This document shows positions 1 to 11,070 of a stretch of 55,000 nucleotides of DNA, one piece after another (within the stretch, counting starts at the first letter, position 1; every line of letters begins with the position of its first letter). The notes under the pieces are model-generated. The model saw only the letters and a list, made by a program, of their open reading frames with translations. It did not search any database and was not told the origin of the DNA. The stretch comes from Chrysomallon squamiferum (taxonomy: Eukaryota; Mollusca; Gastropoda; Neomphalida; Peltospiridae): assembly GCA_012295275.1 (NCBI GenBank), contig CM022669.1, positions 18,401,091-18,456,090 of the forward strand, given 5' to 3'. The position numbers were made by a program, and so were the translations under genes.

Positions 1-680
1 TATATATATATATATATATATATATTGCTATAGAGGCCTTATTTTAGTGGTTTTATTAATAACGAGTTAACATTAAGAATATATATTATGGTACATTCTT
101 ATAGTATAAGTAACATATATAAGTATATTTATATATCAAATATATATATTCTGCGAAATAATAATATTAATTAATTAATACTTGTAACTGAAATTTATTT
201 TATTTTAACTTTAGTTAATTATATTGTTATTTATTAAATTTAATATTCTCTTAAAATTTATATAAAGTTTTGCTTTGTTCACTACAAATGAGCAAGAATA
301 TAATGAAATTATAATACTCAGTATATTATTATTTTACTACAGTAATACACTTTTATCTGTAAAAAAATAAAAATCTTTTGGATTCACCAGAGAAAAAATA
401 ACAAAATAAAAACAAATAGAAATAATAATAATAATAATAAATAATAATAATAAAACAAAAATTAAATTAAAAAAATTAAACAGAGAAACAGTATACGATC
501 AATTTTTCTTTCTCTCTTTCACTTTTTATTTTTGTATTTCTTTCTCTTTCTTCGTTTCTTCAGCTATATTCATATTTATTCACATATTTTATTTCTTTCC
601 CTTGCCCTACATGATTATCAAAACATACACCAAAACCAGGAAGAAGAAGAAAAAGAAGAAAGAAAATAGAATAAAAAACA

Positions 681-713
<33 letters not shown>

Positions 714-790
714 AAAAAAATAAAAAAATAAAAATATCTACCTCCGCTGGAATATTTGTTTTTTACGGGGACGGATCGATGACGTATTTA
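1..790. other. AT-rich low-complexity DNA, no gene
   Basis: The stretch opens with a (TA)n run at 1-26. It continues as very AT-rich sequence with an (ATA)n run near 420-455 and A-rich (AAAAAT)-like sequence at 660-735. I see no coding potential or defined element. Confidence 0.7.
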
Positions 791-1070
791 GTGTTTATTT
801 GTATGAAAGGCCGATAATCTCTCCGCTGATCAATGCACGTGCATTTCGCTTTTGTCCAGCGACGCAAGACGCGCTAAAGAGTCACACTGGGATCAAAAGG
901 TGTAACGGTTTCACGGCCCGCGCGCCCTTCCTAACAGCCTCGCTTTCATTTAGAAACACGGCAACAGGTGAGGAATGCGTGCACGACGTACATCACTTTT
1001 AACTACGACGTACATCACTTTTAACTACGACGTGGTCCACACCCCTTTCGTGTAAAAGGTCACAGTGTAA
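791..1070. other. GC-balanced intronic block with 22-bp tandem repeat
   Basis: This non-repetitive block is richer in G+C and CpG than its surroundings. At its end lies a 22-bp unit starting ACGACGTACATCAC, present in 2.3 perfect copies from 983 to about 1037. The short frame across it (799-1002) shows no recognisable protein, so the block may be regulatory or simply unique DNA. Confidence 0.5.
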
Positions 1071-2170
1071 GATTTGTTATTCGTTTTTTTTGTTGTTTGT
1101 TGTTGTTTTTTTTTCATAGCGTCTGTGTGTGATGAATAATATAAAAAGAGTTGTTGCTAATAGTATAATAATAATGATGATGCTGCTGCTGATGATGATA
1201 ATAATAATGATAATAATAATAAAAGGACATACATATATACGTATGTGTGTATGTCTGACTATGTATATTTGTTTATTTATATATATATATATATATATTA
1301 ACAAATATATATATATATTCACACATATACATATTCACACATATATACATATCTAGTTATCAGTCTATCTAAGTATATAATTATAACCTCTTTCTGTTTA
1401 CCGATGAAACTACAGCGTTTTGAGAATTCAACAAACAAAATAAATACAAAACATAATCCATGTATTTACTATCAGTGGGCATGAAAGTTATTATAAAAAA
1501 ATACTTTGTTGGTAAAATGTTTGGGAAAAACGTCGTCAAGACATTTTTAACTGAGTTCATTAAGATAATTATACAGAATATATATATATATATATATAAA
1601 ATAATAATAATAATAAACCATTAATATTAAAACACGTATACCGAATTAATATTAATTATTCCACAGTTTGACCAAAAATAAAATTAACCCTCAACGAAGG
1701 ACTGAATTAATTAATGAATTTTTTTAATGGTTTTAACGATACAACACATTTTGTTTTACTCAACAGTTGCGATGTGTCATTCATGTGATATTTTTGTGTT
1801 TTCTGTTTTTTGTAATAACAGATTCTGTCAGTAAATCTTACTCATTACAGATGTGAGGGATTGTTTCATACGCATACGCGCACATGCAGTCATACGAACA
1901 TACACACACACACACACACCTATGTATGAATGTATGTAGGTATGTATGCATATGAGTAGTATGTGTGCATGTGTATCTATATATGTACGTCTTCATCCAT
2001 CTATTTATGCATATATATATATATACACACACATAAACAAACATACAGACACACACATACACAGATAAAATATATATATGTGTACGATTGTGTCTGTCTG
2101 TCTGTCTGTCTGTGTGTGTGCAGTTATATATGTCCATGAGTATAAATATATTTACATCCAAGTAAACCGT
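1071..2170. repeat. Mixed microsatellite tract (ATA/ATG, TA, CA, TATG, GTCT)
   Basis: The tract contains (ATA)/(ATG) triplets at 1165-1225, (TA)n at 1282-1318 and 1572-1598, (CA)n at 1903-1918, TATG-type repeats at 1920-2060 and (TGTC)n at 2091-2116. Between them is AT-rich DNA without features. Open frames here are low-complexity translations. Confidence 0.85.
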
Positions 2171-2560
2171 GAAATGTGACAAAGGGCGTTCCTAGAGGGA
2201 TTGATCCTGCGACCTACAGCAGCTTATGGCGATTTTCATGAGTGAAAAAGCTGAGATCGATTTTCAGATAAAGGTGACAGCAACAACATGTATCAAAACC
2301 GAGCCGAGCTATTTGAAGAGGGAATTTCTAACAAGAACGAAATAATGCCGAGTGGTCACAAATTAAGTCTAATATCCTTCCCTCTTTAAGGCTTAAATAT
2401 TTACGTTAGTCGCCGCCCAATTCACAGAGTCACAGAGACAAGAAATGAATCCTCAACTGGGCAAGTCCTCTTTGCTTCAGTGGACGGACACCTAATTTTC
2501 GTGTCAAGAAATTTGAAACTTTTGAACAAAACCAGCCCGATATTGAAAATTACGAAAGAA
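2171..2560. other. Unique intronic block
   Basis: This is balanced-composition, non-repetitive DNA. Near 2196-2215 the minus strand reads CGCAGGATCAATCCC, which resembles a pol III B-box (GGTTCRANTCC) and could be the remnant of a tRNA-derived SINE. Nothing else is recognisable. Confidence 0.4.
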
Positions 2561-2580
2561 AGGGACGTGTGTGATGATTA

Positions 2581-2737
2581 AAGAAGAAGAAGAAGAAGAA
2601 GAAGAAGAAGAAGAAGAAAAAGAAGAAGAAAAAAAGAAAAAGAAGAAGAAGAAGAAGAAACTAAAGCGAACGAAGAAGAAAAAAGGATAAAAACAGCTGT
2701 AGAAAGGAAAAAGTGTGAGGAGGGAAGAGAGAGAGAG

Positions 2738-2809
<72 letters not shown>

Positions 2810-2850
2810 AAAAGAAAAAAAAAAAAGAAGAAGAAAAAAACAAACAAGGC
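2581..2850. repeat. (GAA)n and (GA)n purine tract
   Basis: GAA-rich sequence (2581-2665) leads into an ~81-bp (GA)n run at 2726-2806, followed by A-rich sequence. All purines lie on the plus strand. Three overlapping minus-strand frames here encode only Ser/Leu/Phe runs and are artefacts. Confidence 0.95.
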
Positions 2851-2929
2851 GATAGAGAAATGGAAAGACAATAATTTTCATCACATATGTAATTGTTTTC
2901 TTTCTGAACATTTTTATTATTGTTGTTCC

Positions 2930-3410
2930 CTAGATCACGACCGTTGACTTGGAAATGTTTGTTTTTTTTTCCCCGCTATCAGTTTCAAGAAGTCTGGCAA
3001 ACTGTCATGATCTCGAGCAGAACACGCAGTCGTGAGGCGCTTCTCCGCGAAAAGGTGCCAAACATCTGATGTCACGAACCGAAAACACCGTGAGCTCGAA
3101 ATTTTTGACCAGATGAATGTAAAATGTCCCCTCTGTCAATGAAAGCGACGAGGGAACTGGAGGGCGCGCGGGTCTGTCACACCTTTTGACGCGCCATTTT
3201 TCCCTCGACCGTATTTTAAAGACCCGCGAAAGACCACGAGCCGTTTCGCGCGGCATGTTCGGCAGTTTGTTCGCTCTGTTCTGTAAATTATTTCCCAAAG
3301 CATCGGTTTGACGAAGTTCAACAAAGACGCCGTTCATTTGTTAGAAGAGGCTTAAATATTGCTTGTTTAGTCGACTGAGACAACACGAGCTTTTCAGAAA
3401 ATGTGTTGAT
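2930..3410. other. Unique CpG-containing intronic block
   Basis: About 450 bp of balanced, non-repetitive DNA. The minus-strand frame at 3005-3337 was checked against the missing COUP-TF 3' exon and does not match. It ends in a poly-T tract at 3427-3445. This is a candidate non-coding regulatory island within intron 2. Confidence 0.45.
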
Positions 3411-3420
3411 TTTCAAAAGA

Positions 3421-3880
3421 AGATTTTTTTTTTTTTTTTTTTTTTGTTTCCCGGTTTTCATGGATTTTTTGTTTTTTAAATTTGAAAAAAAAAAATAAAA
3501 AATAAAAAATAAAAAAATAAAAATAATAAAAAAAGGATGCAGGTTTTCTTCTATTTTTCCTTTTTTCGAATTTCTTTTTTTTTTCTTTCTTTCTTTCTTC
3601 TTATTTTTAGTTTATGTAGTTTGATTTTTATTCTTTGGATATTTTGATTGATAATTTTTAAATTTTTATTTATTATCAATTTTTGATTTTTTTAAAAAAA
3701 AGATAGAATTTAAAACCAAATGTGACAGGTATATATAGTTTTATTCATAAAATATTATTCAAAATTCAGATAAGATTTCTATTATTTATTTTAATTTATC
3801 ATGTATATGCATTCATACACATGCTTTATTATTATTATTTAATTTATTATTATTATTATTATTACTATTACTATTATTAC

Positions 3881-3937
<57 letters not shown>

Positions 3938-4250
3938 CTGTTTAGAAATATATATGTCAATAAAAATCAAGAATCATACATTTGTTCTTCCTATAGTTAA
4001 AACAAATTTATGGCTTATGTTATGAATATATCCGGAATTAATCATCATTTTACAAAATATTTTCTGAATAAAAAAAGAAATAAATTAAACGAATCAGTAC
4101 AATTTAAAATTACCTTTCTATTTAAATTAATTGTGTTTGTATGTGTATTGTGATAATTGTAAATTTTTCGCAGAACAGAAAAAGATAAAAATCTTATATT
4201 AATATTGATATTTTTTGCTTGTTTTGATATATATATATATATAAATTAGT
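3421..4250. repeat. Poly-T, A-rich and (TTA)n low-complexity tract
   Basis: It comprises poly-T (3427-3445), A-rich AAAAAT repeats (3485-3530), T-rich sequence, and a long (TTA)n run with a few CTA interruptions at about 3826-3938. An AT-rich remainder with (TA)n follows at 4229-4242. No gene is seen. Confidence 0.9.
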
Positions 4251-4263
4251 ATGATCTGTTTTA

Positions 4264-4367
4264 ACATACATAAAAAAATTAACAAGAAGATTTTTGTCAT
4301 AATATAGTATTATTTAATAATAGTATTATATTATGACAACAATCTACTTGTTAATTTTTATGTATGT
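4264..4367. repeat. Near-perfect foldback (inverted repeat), possible MITE or hairpin RNA
   Basis: The left arm 4264-4312 and right arm 4320-4367 are reverse complements over about 47 bp, with a 2-nt bulge and four mismatches, around a short AT-rich loop. The outer ends read ACATACATAAAA and TTTTATGTATGT. Such a structure fits a small foldback or MITE-type element, or a transcribed hairpin, since it sits in an intron. The arms are too AT-rich to assign a transposon family. Confidence 0.8.
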
Positions 4368-4394
4368 ATATATTTAATAATAGTAATAATTTGA

Positions 4395-4462
4395 TTATGA
4401 TGATGATGATATGATAATAATAATAATAATAATAATAACAACAACAACAACAACAACAACAA
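4395..4462. repeat. (GAT)/(AAT)/(ACA) trinucleotide repeat
   Basis: Short GAT triplets, then (AAT)n at 4416-4437 and (ACA)n at 4438-4461. Confidence 0.9.
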
Positions 4463-4609
4463 TAACCATCAACATCAGCATCATCAGCAGCATCATCAAG
4501 AGGAATATTTCCAAGCAAACTAACTAGAACAAGAATATTACATCCTCTGATATCACTCCAGAAATAAAATAATTATTTTAACGTTACGAAATCGTTCATA
4601 TTTCACGTC

Positions 4610-4830
4610 TCCATTTCGACATTTATTTTATTTCTGGGGCCGGGGAGGCATTGCCCGAGCTCGTTCAGGTAACGTCTGCAATATTTGTGTGGTTGTGTGA
4701 CAAATGTAATAAAAGAATGCTAATTATCAGTTACTGTTTCTATATGAGCAACCACAAATGCATAATGCAAATAATCAGCGAACTGTAAACGTCACGGTTT
4801 GCTGAAACCGTTGTCCTGTATTGAGTATGG
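4610..4830. promoter_or_regulatory. Candidate intronic enhancer: octamer plus paired RUNX motifs
   Basis: This balanced island holds TGTGGTT at 4688-4694 and its reverse complement AACCACA at 4750-4756 (RUNX-type core). A perfect POU octamer ATGCAAAT follows at 4765-4772. The clustering and the contrast with the surrounding low-complexity DNA suggest a regulatory element; function is inferred only from motifs. Confidence 0.4.
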
Positions 4831-4849
4831 AAATTAAATGAAAACAGAG

Positions 4850-5125
4850 AGAGAGATTTTTTTTTTTTAATAATAAAAAAGAGAGAGAGAAAAAATAAGG
4901 ATAAAATAAAAACGGGAGAAAAAAGTATATAAAAAAATAAAATTAAAAGTGAAAAAACTATTTTGTTTTTTTTTTTAAATAAAGAAAGAAAAGCATAAAA
5001 ATGAAAAACAAATGGATGAAGATGATAATAATAATAATAATAATAATATTCCTTTTAAAAAAAAAAAAAAAAAAATCTTAAATAAAAAAAAAAGTTAAAA
5101 AAAAAAAAATAGGGATGAAATAACA
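4850..5125. repeat. A-rich low-complexity DNA
   Basis: A-rich sequence with an (AAT)n run near 5025-5048 and poly-A at 5057-5075 and 5096-5109. Confidence 0.8.
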
Positions 5126-5128
5126 TTA

Positions 5129-5530
5129 ATGGAGACGTTTTCATTAATAATAAATCACCATAACATTTGTCAATTTCTTTTCACGTCGTGTGTTGTTGTA
5201 TTTCATTGGCGTGGCCCGGCTCGGCTAACTGGTTTGTGTCTTTTTCAAAGAAATGAAATTCACCTCTTTTCTACTTGCTCCGTGTTACATTTCGCTCGGT
5301 CCCGGCGGCGGCGGTTGACGAAGCCACGAACGCGAGACCGAAGTCGTTTCGGAAGCGTTCGACCGCAACCGGCAATTACAAATCAAACGCGGCTGAAAGA
5401 AATACCGCTGTTGTACCGGGAGCCGGCGTAATTTCTGTCCGTTTCGATTGACATTTAAAAGCAATTGACAGCGCATTTGTTTTCTTGTACAAAACAAACG
5501 ATTGGGCATCTTCTTTTCTGAATTATTTAA
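5129..5530. other. CpG-rich intronic island
   Basis: About 400 bp of unique sequence containing a CGG-repeat-like patch (5300-5316) and dense CpG at 5280-5430. It is one of the most CpG-rich non-coding patches in the window. The short frames show no known domain. It may be an intronic regulatory element or alternative promoter. Confidence 0.45.
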
Positions 5531-5548
5531 CCGATGGGGAAGAAACAA

Positions 5549-5553
5549 GAAAG

Positions 5554-5607
<54 letters not shown>

Positions 5608-6048
5608 AACAAATATAAAAATTAAAATTAAAATAATAATTTAAAAATGGCATAAATAACGGAATAATTGATTTTTATTTTTATTTTTATTTTATTTTTT
5701 TTTTTGGATGTAGGGGCGAGGTATATAAAAAATAAAATAGAAATAAAACAAAAAGAAAGAAAACTATGGTAATACAAGAAAACAGAGAATAAAGGGAAAA
5801 AAAGTTGAAATATTCTAATAATTTCTCGTTTCAAATGAACGTGTCTGTTTAAATTAACGTACACACATACAACAGTGACAACCTCTGTGTTTTCAATATA
5901 TTATTATTTTTTTTTAAACAAGAACTGACAAATTATTATGTTTGTAATCCTTGACACAGCTAATGTCTTTTTAATTTACGTTTCTTTATTGCAAATTCTG
6001 TGAATTATAATGTGTTTATAATTAGTCTAATTTAAATAATAATAATAA

Positions 6049-6079
<31 letters not shown>

Positions 6080-6879
6080 AAGAAGAAGAAGAAGAAGAAA
6101 GATAATGATATTGACAGTGATAATGATGATAAAAATGATGGTGAAAAAAGAAAAAAATTGTTATTTTAAGATTTTCACATAATAAAGATTTTTAGAGGAA
6201 AAAAAAAAGTTGGATTTACTTTTTATTCTTTCTGAAGTATTAATTCCCTTTAAATAATAGATGATATTTATATACTTAAATTTTATTTTATTTTGACAAA
6301 AAAAGTCGTAATGATATATCACAAATTTATATTTCACGATTATTATCTCGGATTTAAAAGATATAGGTTATCGCCAGCTTGTAGTGTATTAAAATAAAAA
6401 TATTGTTATATAAAAAGGAAATAAAAATATTGCTTTAAGATTACGTAATGATAACGTAAATATGTTTTAAAAAATCGTGTTAGTTAAAAAAAAAATGGCT
6501 TATAACAAATCACAAAATTCTAAATGTTTATTTATCTGATCGTTTGATTTTCTTTTTTCTTTTTTCATTTATTTATTTATTTATTTATTTATTTATTTGT
6601 TTGAAAAATTAATTTTATCCTAAACCCATGAAAAGATATATATATATGTATGTATGACTGTGTATGTATATAAATTGGTAATTAAACAATAATAACGTTT
6701 TGTGAGGATGAACGAATACTATACATTATTTTTGTATAATAAATATTTGTACCTGTCCACACATACCCAAACAAATACATTCGTACAGTCATATATACAT
6801 GCTTTTATATATATTAAAATAATTTAATTATAATTAATTGACTTATACACTAAAATAAATAAATAGAGTGTAGACTTAC
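5549..6879. repeat. Poly-A tract, (GAA)n and AT-rich intron sequence
   Basis: Poly-A with few interruptions (5553-5606), T-rich and A-rich runs, (AAT)n then (AGA)n at 6035-6100, and (ATTT)n at 6568-6598. AT-rich filler runs up to the exon 2 donor. No other feature is seen. Confidence 0.85.
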
Positions 6880-7407
6880 CAGAACTGAAAAGAACAATAG
6901 CTTTCAAACAACTGTACTCAGCCGAATCCACGTGGAGCTGTTTCAGTTTCTCAACCTGCTCCTGAAATATCCTAATGTGATCCATGAACGCCACCACCCT
7001 TTCCGCCGCCATCGGGCTGGCGTGGAGCCCAGCGGCTGCCAGCAGGGGCGCCACATGGAGGGGCATGGAGCACTGGGCGGCGTTCAAGACAAACAGTTCG
7101 CTCCACGCCAGGCGCAACAGCGCCACCTGGTCAGTAACTTGGAGATCGGGGAAAAAAGGTATGTTTCGAGACCACTCCACGGCACTGAAGAGCAGCCTAG
7201 CAGCCAGCTCGCAAATGTTTTCTATTCCCATGATGTTGTTCGGCTGCATGCACTGTCCGTAGCGAGACGTGGGGTAGGGCTCGGCCCTGAGGAGCATGGA
7301 AATGAAGCTCGATAAGTAGGTGTGGCCGTTCAGGGGGTCTCCGTTGGGAAACGCCATTTGCCCGGGGAACGGGTGCTGCGTTGGCGGGATTCGACCGCGC
7401 TGGACAG
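6880..7407 (-). CDS. svp/NR2F: COUP-TF exon 2: hinge and N-terminal half of ligand-binding domain
   Basis: This 528-bp exon starts after a CTCCTACAG acceptor and ends at a perfect GTAAGT donor (6879-6874). Its first two bases complete the Ala codon begun in exon 1, and 175 full codons follow. The hinge reads [16 protein letters not shown]. The domain then has [20 protein letters not shown], and the nuclear-receptor helix 3-5 signature [20 protein letters not shown] falls near residues 264-283 of the joined protein. [18 protein letters not shown] and [20 protein letters not shown] are near-identical to fly and vertebrate COUP-TFs. RYGQCMQ lacks the Ser found in vertebrate RYGSQCMQ and so matches the protostome form. 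Phase and position of both exon edges agree with the conserved three-exon NR2F organisation. Reading past the donor gives a short non-homologous tail, which supports splicing there. Confidence 0.97.
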
Positions 7408-7410
7408 CTG

Positions 7411-7639
7411 TAGGAGGAGACGGGAGAGAAAGAAAGAAAGAAATACTTCAGTTTCGGTTTATTTATTTATTTATTTATTTATTTATTTTTTTAAAAAACA
7501 AAATATTTAGATATTAAGACTGCTGGTGTCTGTGTATAAATGTGTGGGACTGTGTGTGTGTGTGTGTGTATACAAGTATGTGAATGTACTAAATACAATT
7601 TTCTCATGTTTTTAACAATTTCATCTTCGAGATATATAA

Positions 7640-7724
<85 letters not shown>

Positions 7725-8640
7725 TATGAAGAGGTTTTTCTGGAGGGGTTAATCTATAAGTAGTGTGCGAAAATATACAGAATTTATGGGAACAAAATTA
7801 AATATAAAATTCACGCTTGATTGCTCCCATTAAAGAAAAAAAAAAGAGAAAATAAATAAAATATTTCTATATTAAATATAATAATGTTTTGGTTACTTGT
7901 TAATAATAATAATATATATTGGTTCAAAACACCAACACACACATATAACAATATGTTTATATATCTATATCTATAATCTATATATATATATGTATGAAAA
8001 TATGTAATATGTATGTATGTTTATATATGTGCGTGTGTATTTATATCTGTATTTTTGATCATCAGTATTAAAAGAATAAACAATTTTATATAAACAAATA
8101 TTCTACCTAAACATTTCTATATCAACAAATAATCACCGTACTCCTATTTTATATAAAGATGCAGAATCTAACACTTGAAGGTAAATAAACTAGTTCATCA
8201 GATATATAATTTAGCTTACAGATTATGATAGTAGCTATGAAAGACTCATTTTTATTCATATATTTTTATGATGCGCAAATTACGTAGATAGATTTGTATT
8301 ATCAAAATTTAATGACGATACAAGGTTTGCATTTTGGAGAAAAAGATTTCTTAATAAATAAATCAATCAATATTAATATCTTTCTCTCTCTCTATTTTTC
8401 TTCTTTTTGTTTTTACGTGGTTTTTTTCCTAATTTTAATTCAGTCCTTTATTTTTATTTTATTTTATTTTATTATATTTTATTTTATTTTTATTTTTATT
8501 TTCATTTCATTGTATTTATTTTTATTTTATTTTATTTTTTATTTTTTTTTTTTTATATACAGAGTATATTTTTATCTCAGCTGAGTATCAAAAATCACGA
8601 CTTCTTTGTTTTAACCTTCCTTCTTTCTTTTGCTATATTT
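7411..8640. repeat. Intron 1, exon-2-proximal microsatellites and AT-rich DNA
   Basis: (GAAA)n at 7427-7442, (ATTT)n at 7459-7488, (TG)n at 7552-7569, and a long (AT)n then (CA)n compound run at about 7650-7723. TTTTA/TTTAT-rich DNA fills 8440-8555. No coding signal. Confidence 0.9.
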
Positions 8641-8800
8641 TCAGTGCAGGTGTGGGTTAATGTGAGAGAGACGAGGGAAATACACCCAGGTGGATGATCT
8701 CCTGTTTCTGAAACAATAAATGTTTCTGTTTTCAAACAGCTCTCCTTAGCGATCACAACAGAAAGACGCGAAGGAAGGGAAATGGAGACATGCAGAAACA
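8641..8800. other. Short unique block in intron 1
   Basis: About 160 bp of balanced sequence between low-complexity tracts. No recognisable motif beyond general complexity. Confidence 0.35.
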
Positions 8801-8868
8801 CAGAGAGCGATTCATGAAGAGAGAATCAGAGAGAAAAAAGAGAACCACACACACGCACGCACACACAG

Positions 8869-8869
<1 letters not shown>

Positions 8870-8952
<83 letters not shown>
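8870..8952. repeat. (GA)n microsatellite, ~83 bp
   Basis: Pure GA dinucleotide run, preceded by a short CA/CG-rich patch (8845-8868). Frames through it encode only Glu-Arg repeats. Confidence 0.97.
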
Positions 8953-8959
<7 letters not shown>

Positions 8960-9863
8960 AAGTGACGATCACACGTCATCCTCTCTCACGGAAATATTTA
9001 AAAACATTTAAAATTTAACCTCTTTATCAGATATTTAGATTGATATAACTTTAGTATTATAAAGATCGTTATTTCATTTTAAACTTGAAACAAAAAAATA
9101 TTACACATGGAAAGCTTTTCGATAAGAGATTTAAAATTCGGTCTCTTCGATGTTTACTTAATTCTGGTTTTTTATTTTAAAATATATATGCTGTGACCCC
9201 AAAAATCTGTATTATATTTATGCATTATATTTATAAAATAATATTTCATTTTAAATGAATAAAAACTAAAGTTTAATAATAGAAATCTTCAAAATTTATT
9301 TCTGTGAGTTATGCAAATTCTTATTTTAAGCGCTGAAGTAAAATGTTAAAAACTCAACATTTTTTTTAATGTAGCACATTTTATATTGCTGATAAACAGT
9401 TGTGGAATTTTTGGTGTCACATACAGAAATTAACATTTTATTTCAACAATTATAATAGGCACCATATTTAAAATTAATACCCTTATTTTCCACTTTTAGA
9501 GTTATATATATATATATTTATATATAAACAAATTCATATTTTAATCTTGCTCCAACTATCTAGTAAAAAAAAAAAAAACTCTAAAATTCTTGTTTTATAC
9601 TCGTCGACATAAATTAACTTCAGAATTAAAACCGATCTAAGCCTGCTTAATATTTCTAGCGACATCTCTTTAATTATAAAATGTTCATTCTGTTGTAATT
9701 ATGTCGAGACTGTAAAGTTAAGAAGAAGCAGGAAACAGGACACTTTAAATGAAAAGAGAATTTAGTCAGGCGTAAAGAAGATTTTTAAAAATTGTGCACA
9801 GTCATTTCTGTTCTCTCGTATTTACCATCCTATATTTTATACTGCTCACTGGTATAAAATTAT

Positions 9864-9864
<1 letters not shown>
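8953..9864. other. AT-rich intron sequence without features
   Basis: Non-repetitive but AT-rich DNA with a small (TA)n at 9506-9516 and poly-A at 9565-9579. I see no gene, motif cluster or repeat. Confidence 0.6.
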
Positions 9865-9865
<1 letters not shown>

Positions 9866-9925
<60 letters not shown>

Positions 9926-9957
9926 AAGAAGAAGACGAAGAAGAAGAAGAAGAAATG
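9866..9957. repeat. (AAT)n-(AGA)n compound microsatellite
   Basis: (AAT)n to about 9897 switches to (AGA)n, with one GAC interruption. The same AAT-to-AGA transition occurs at 6035-6100. Confidence 0.95.
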
Positions 9958-10169
9958 CTATTAAATTATTTATTTTTTGTTATTAATTCTCTGTTTATAG
10001 ATCTTACACATAATCTCGCAAAGTCAGTAAAGGAAAATAAATATTAACCTTCGAACACGGCTACAAAATCTAATATGTTATATTAAAAGAATGAACCGTT
10101 TCGTAATTATTATATATTTTAAATACATATCTTTTAAAACTACGGTAAATTTACAACTAATATCTTGTT

Positions 10170-10340
10170 CTAGATTATGCATCTTTATAAAACCGACCTT
10201 TCAATTTTCTGGGGAGGAACATTTTGGGGTGGGGTGAACTAAAACCGCACCCTGGGGAATTTAAGGAGAATGGGATAATAGCGGGACTATGGCGTTTTCG
10301 AACAGCGAATGAAACAATTATTTCCACACATCACTGGTCA
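10170..10340. other. Unique G-rich block in intron 1
   Basis: Balanced sequence with several GGGG runs (10211-10260), unusual for this intron. No coding frame; possibly regulatory. Confidence 0.35.
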
Positions 10341-10364
10341 TGACGTTTTGAATTTTAGGCAGCA

Positions 10365-10649
10365 ATAATAATAATATAATAACAATAATAATAATAATAA
10401 TAGTAATAATAATAATAATAATAGGAATAATAATAGCAACAGTGACAGTAACAAGTAATAAAAATGACGATAACGATAACGATAATAACTGCTAAAGATT
10501 TTGTAAATAAAAATTCACGAAATCACGAATCTTTAATTTTATATAAAAATTATATATTGTAAATCACGTCTAACGTTACAAAAACGTTTTGTTTTAAAGG
10601 TGACACATCATGTAACGTACGTGATTACCAAATTTGAAATGCAGCTGAC

Positions 10650-10721
<72 letters not shown>

Positions 10722-10846
10722 CACCAGAATTACTAAATACATACCTAAACATTAATTTTTCTTTTTTAATTTCAAAACAGATAGGGTTATTTCAAAAACA
10801 ATTTAACGTATATAACAAAATAATAATAATAATAATAACTATTAAC

Positions 10847-10880
<34 letters not shown>

Positions 10881-10892
10881 TCTGATGACAAA

Positions 10893-10927
<35 letters not shown>

Positions 10928-10955
10928 GCAAACAAACAAACAAACAAACAAAAAC
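10365..10955. repeat. (AAT)n, (AAAT)n and (AAAC)n microsatellites
   Basis: (AAT)n at 10367-10425 (imperfect), a ~70-bp run at 10651-10720 and another at 10848-10880. (AAAT)n at 10889-10926 passes into (AAAC)n to 10951. This tract lies within intron 1, about 120 bp downstream of the exon 1 donor. Confidence 0.95.
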
Positions 10956-11070
10956 TAGTTGCCGCCAAAAAAAGCAAAACGTCGTTCCCTAGCCCCAGAA
11001 AGATGAAAAGGGTCGGCGCGTATAGGAGAACAATTCCCACCGACAATGCACTGACCTGCATCCCACCTAC

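Larger units (their letters stand above)
1..6879 (-). other. svp/NR2F: Intron 2 of COUP-TF (partial, runs off the left edge)
   Basis: It begins with the GTAAGT donor at 6879-6874. No homology to the terminal COUP-TF exon (ACGLSD..., LLRLPSLRT, FNWPYM) is visible on the minus strand down to position 1, so the intron is at least 6.9 kb and the 3' exon lies outside. The contents are described in the following entries. Confidence 0.85.
7408..11070 (-). other. svp/NR2F: Intron 1 of COUP-TF
   Basis: This intron has a GT donor at 11070-11069 and an AG acceptor at 7409-7408, with a short CTCCTAC pyrimidine stretch before the acceptor. It is phase 1. The contents are almost entirely simple repeats and AT-rich filler, plus two less repetitive blocks (8640-8800 and 10170-10335). 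No coding exon was recognised inside it. Confidence 0.93.

Noticed and set aside
2504-2911. 135-codon Ser/Leu/Phe frame
   Set aside because: Translation of GAA/GA repeats on the complementary strand.
3005-3337. Minus-strand frame as the missing COUP-TF 3' exon
   Set aside because: Translation shows none of the conserved terminal motifs (ACGLSD, LLRLPSLRT, LFFVRLVGKTP).
7044-7058. CTCF-like CCAGCAGGGGCGCC in exon 2
   Set aside because: It lacks one G of the core and is explained by conserved coding sequence (LLAAAGLHA).
6932-7315. 127-codon plus-strand frame opposite exon 2
   Set aside because: Antisense shadow of the conserved ligand-binding-domain exon.
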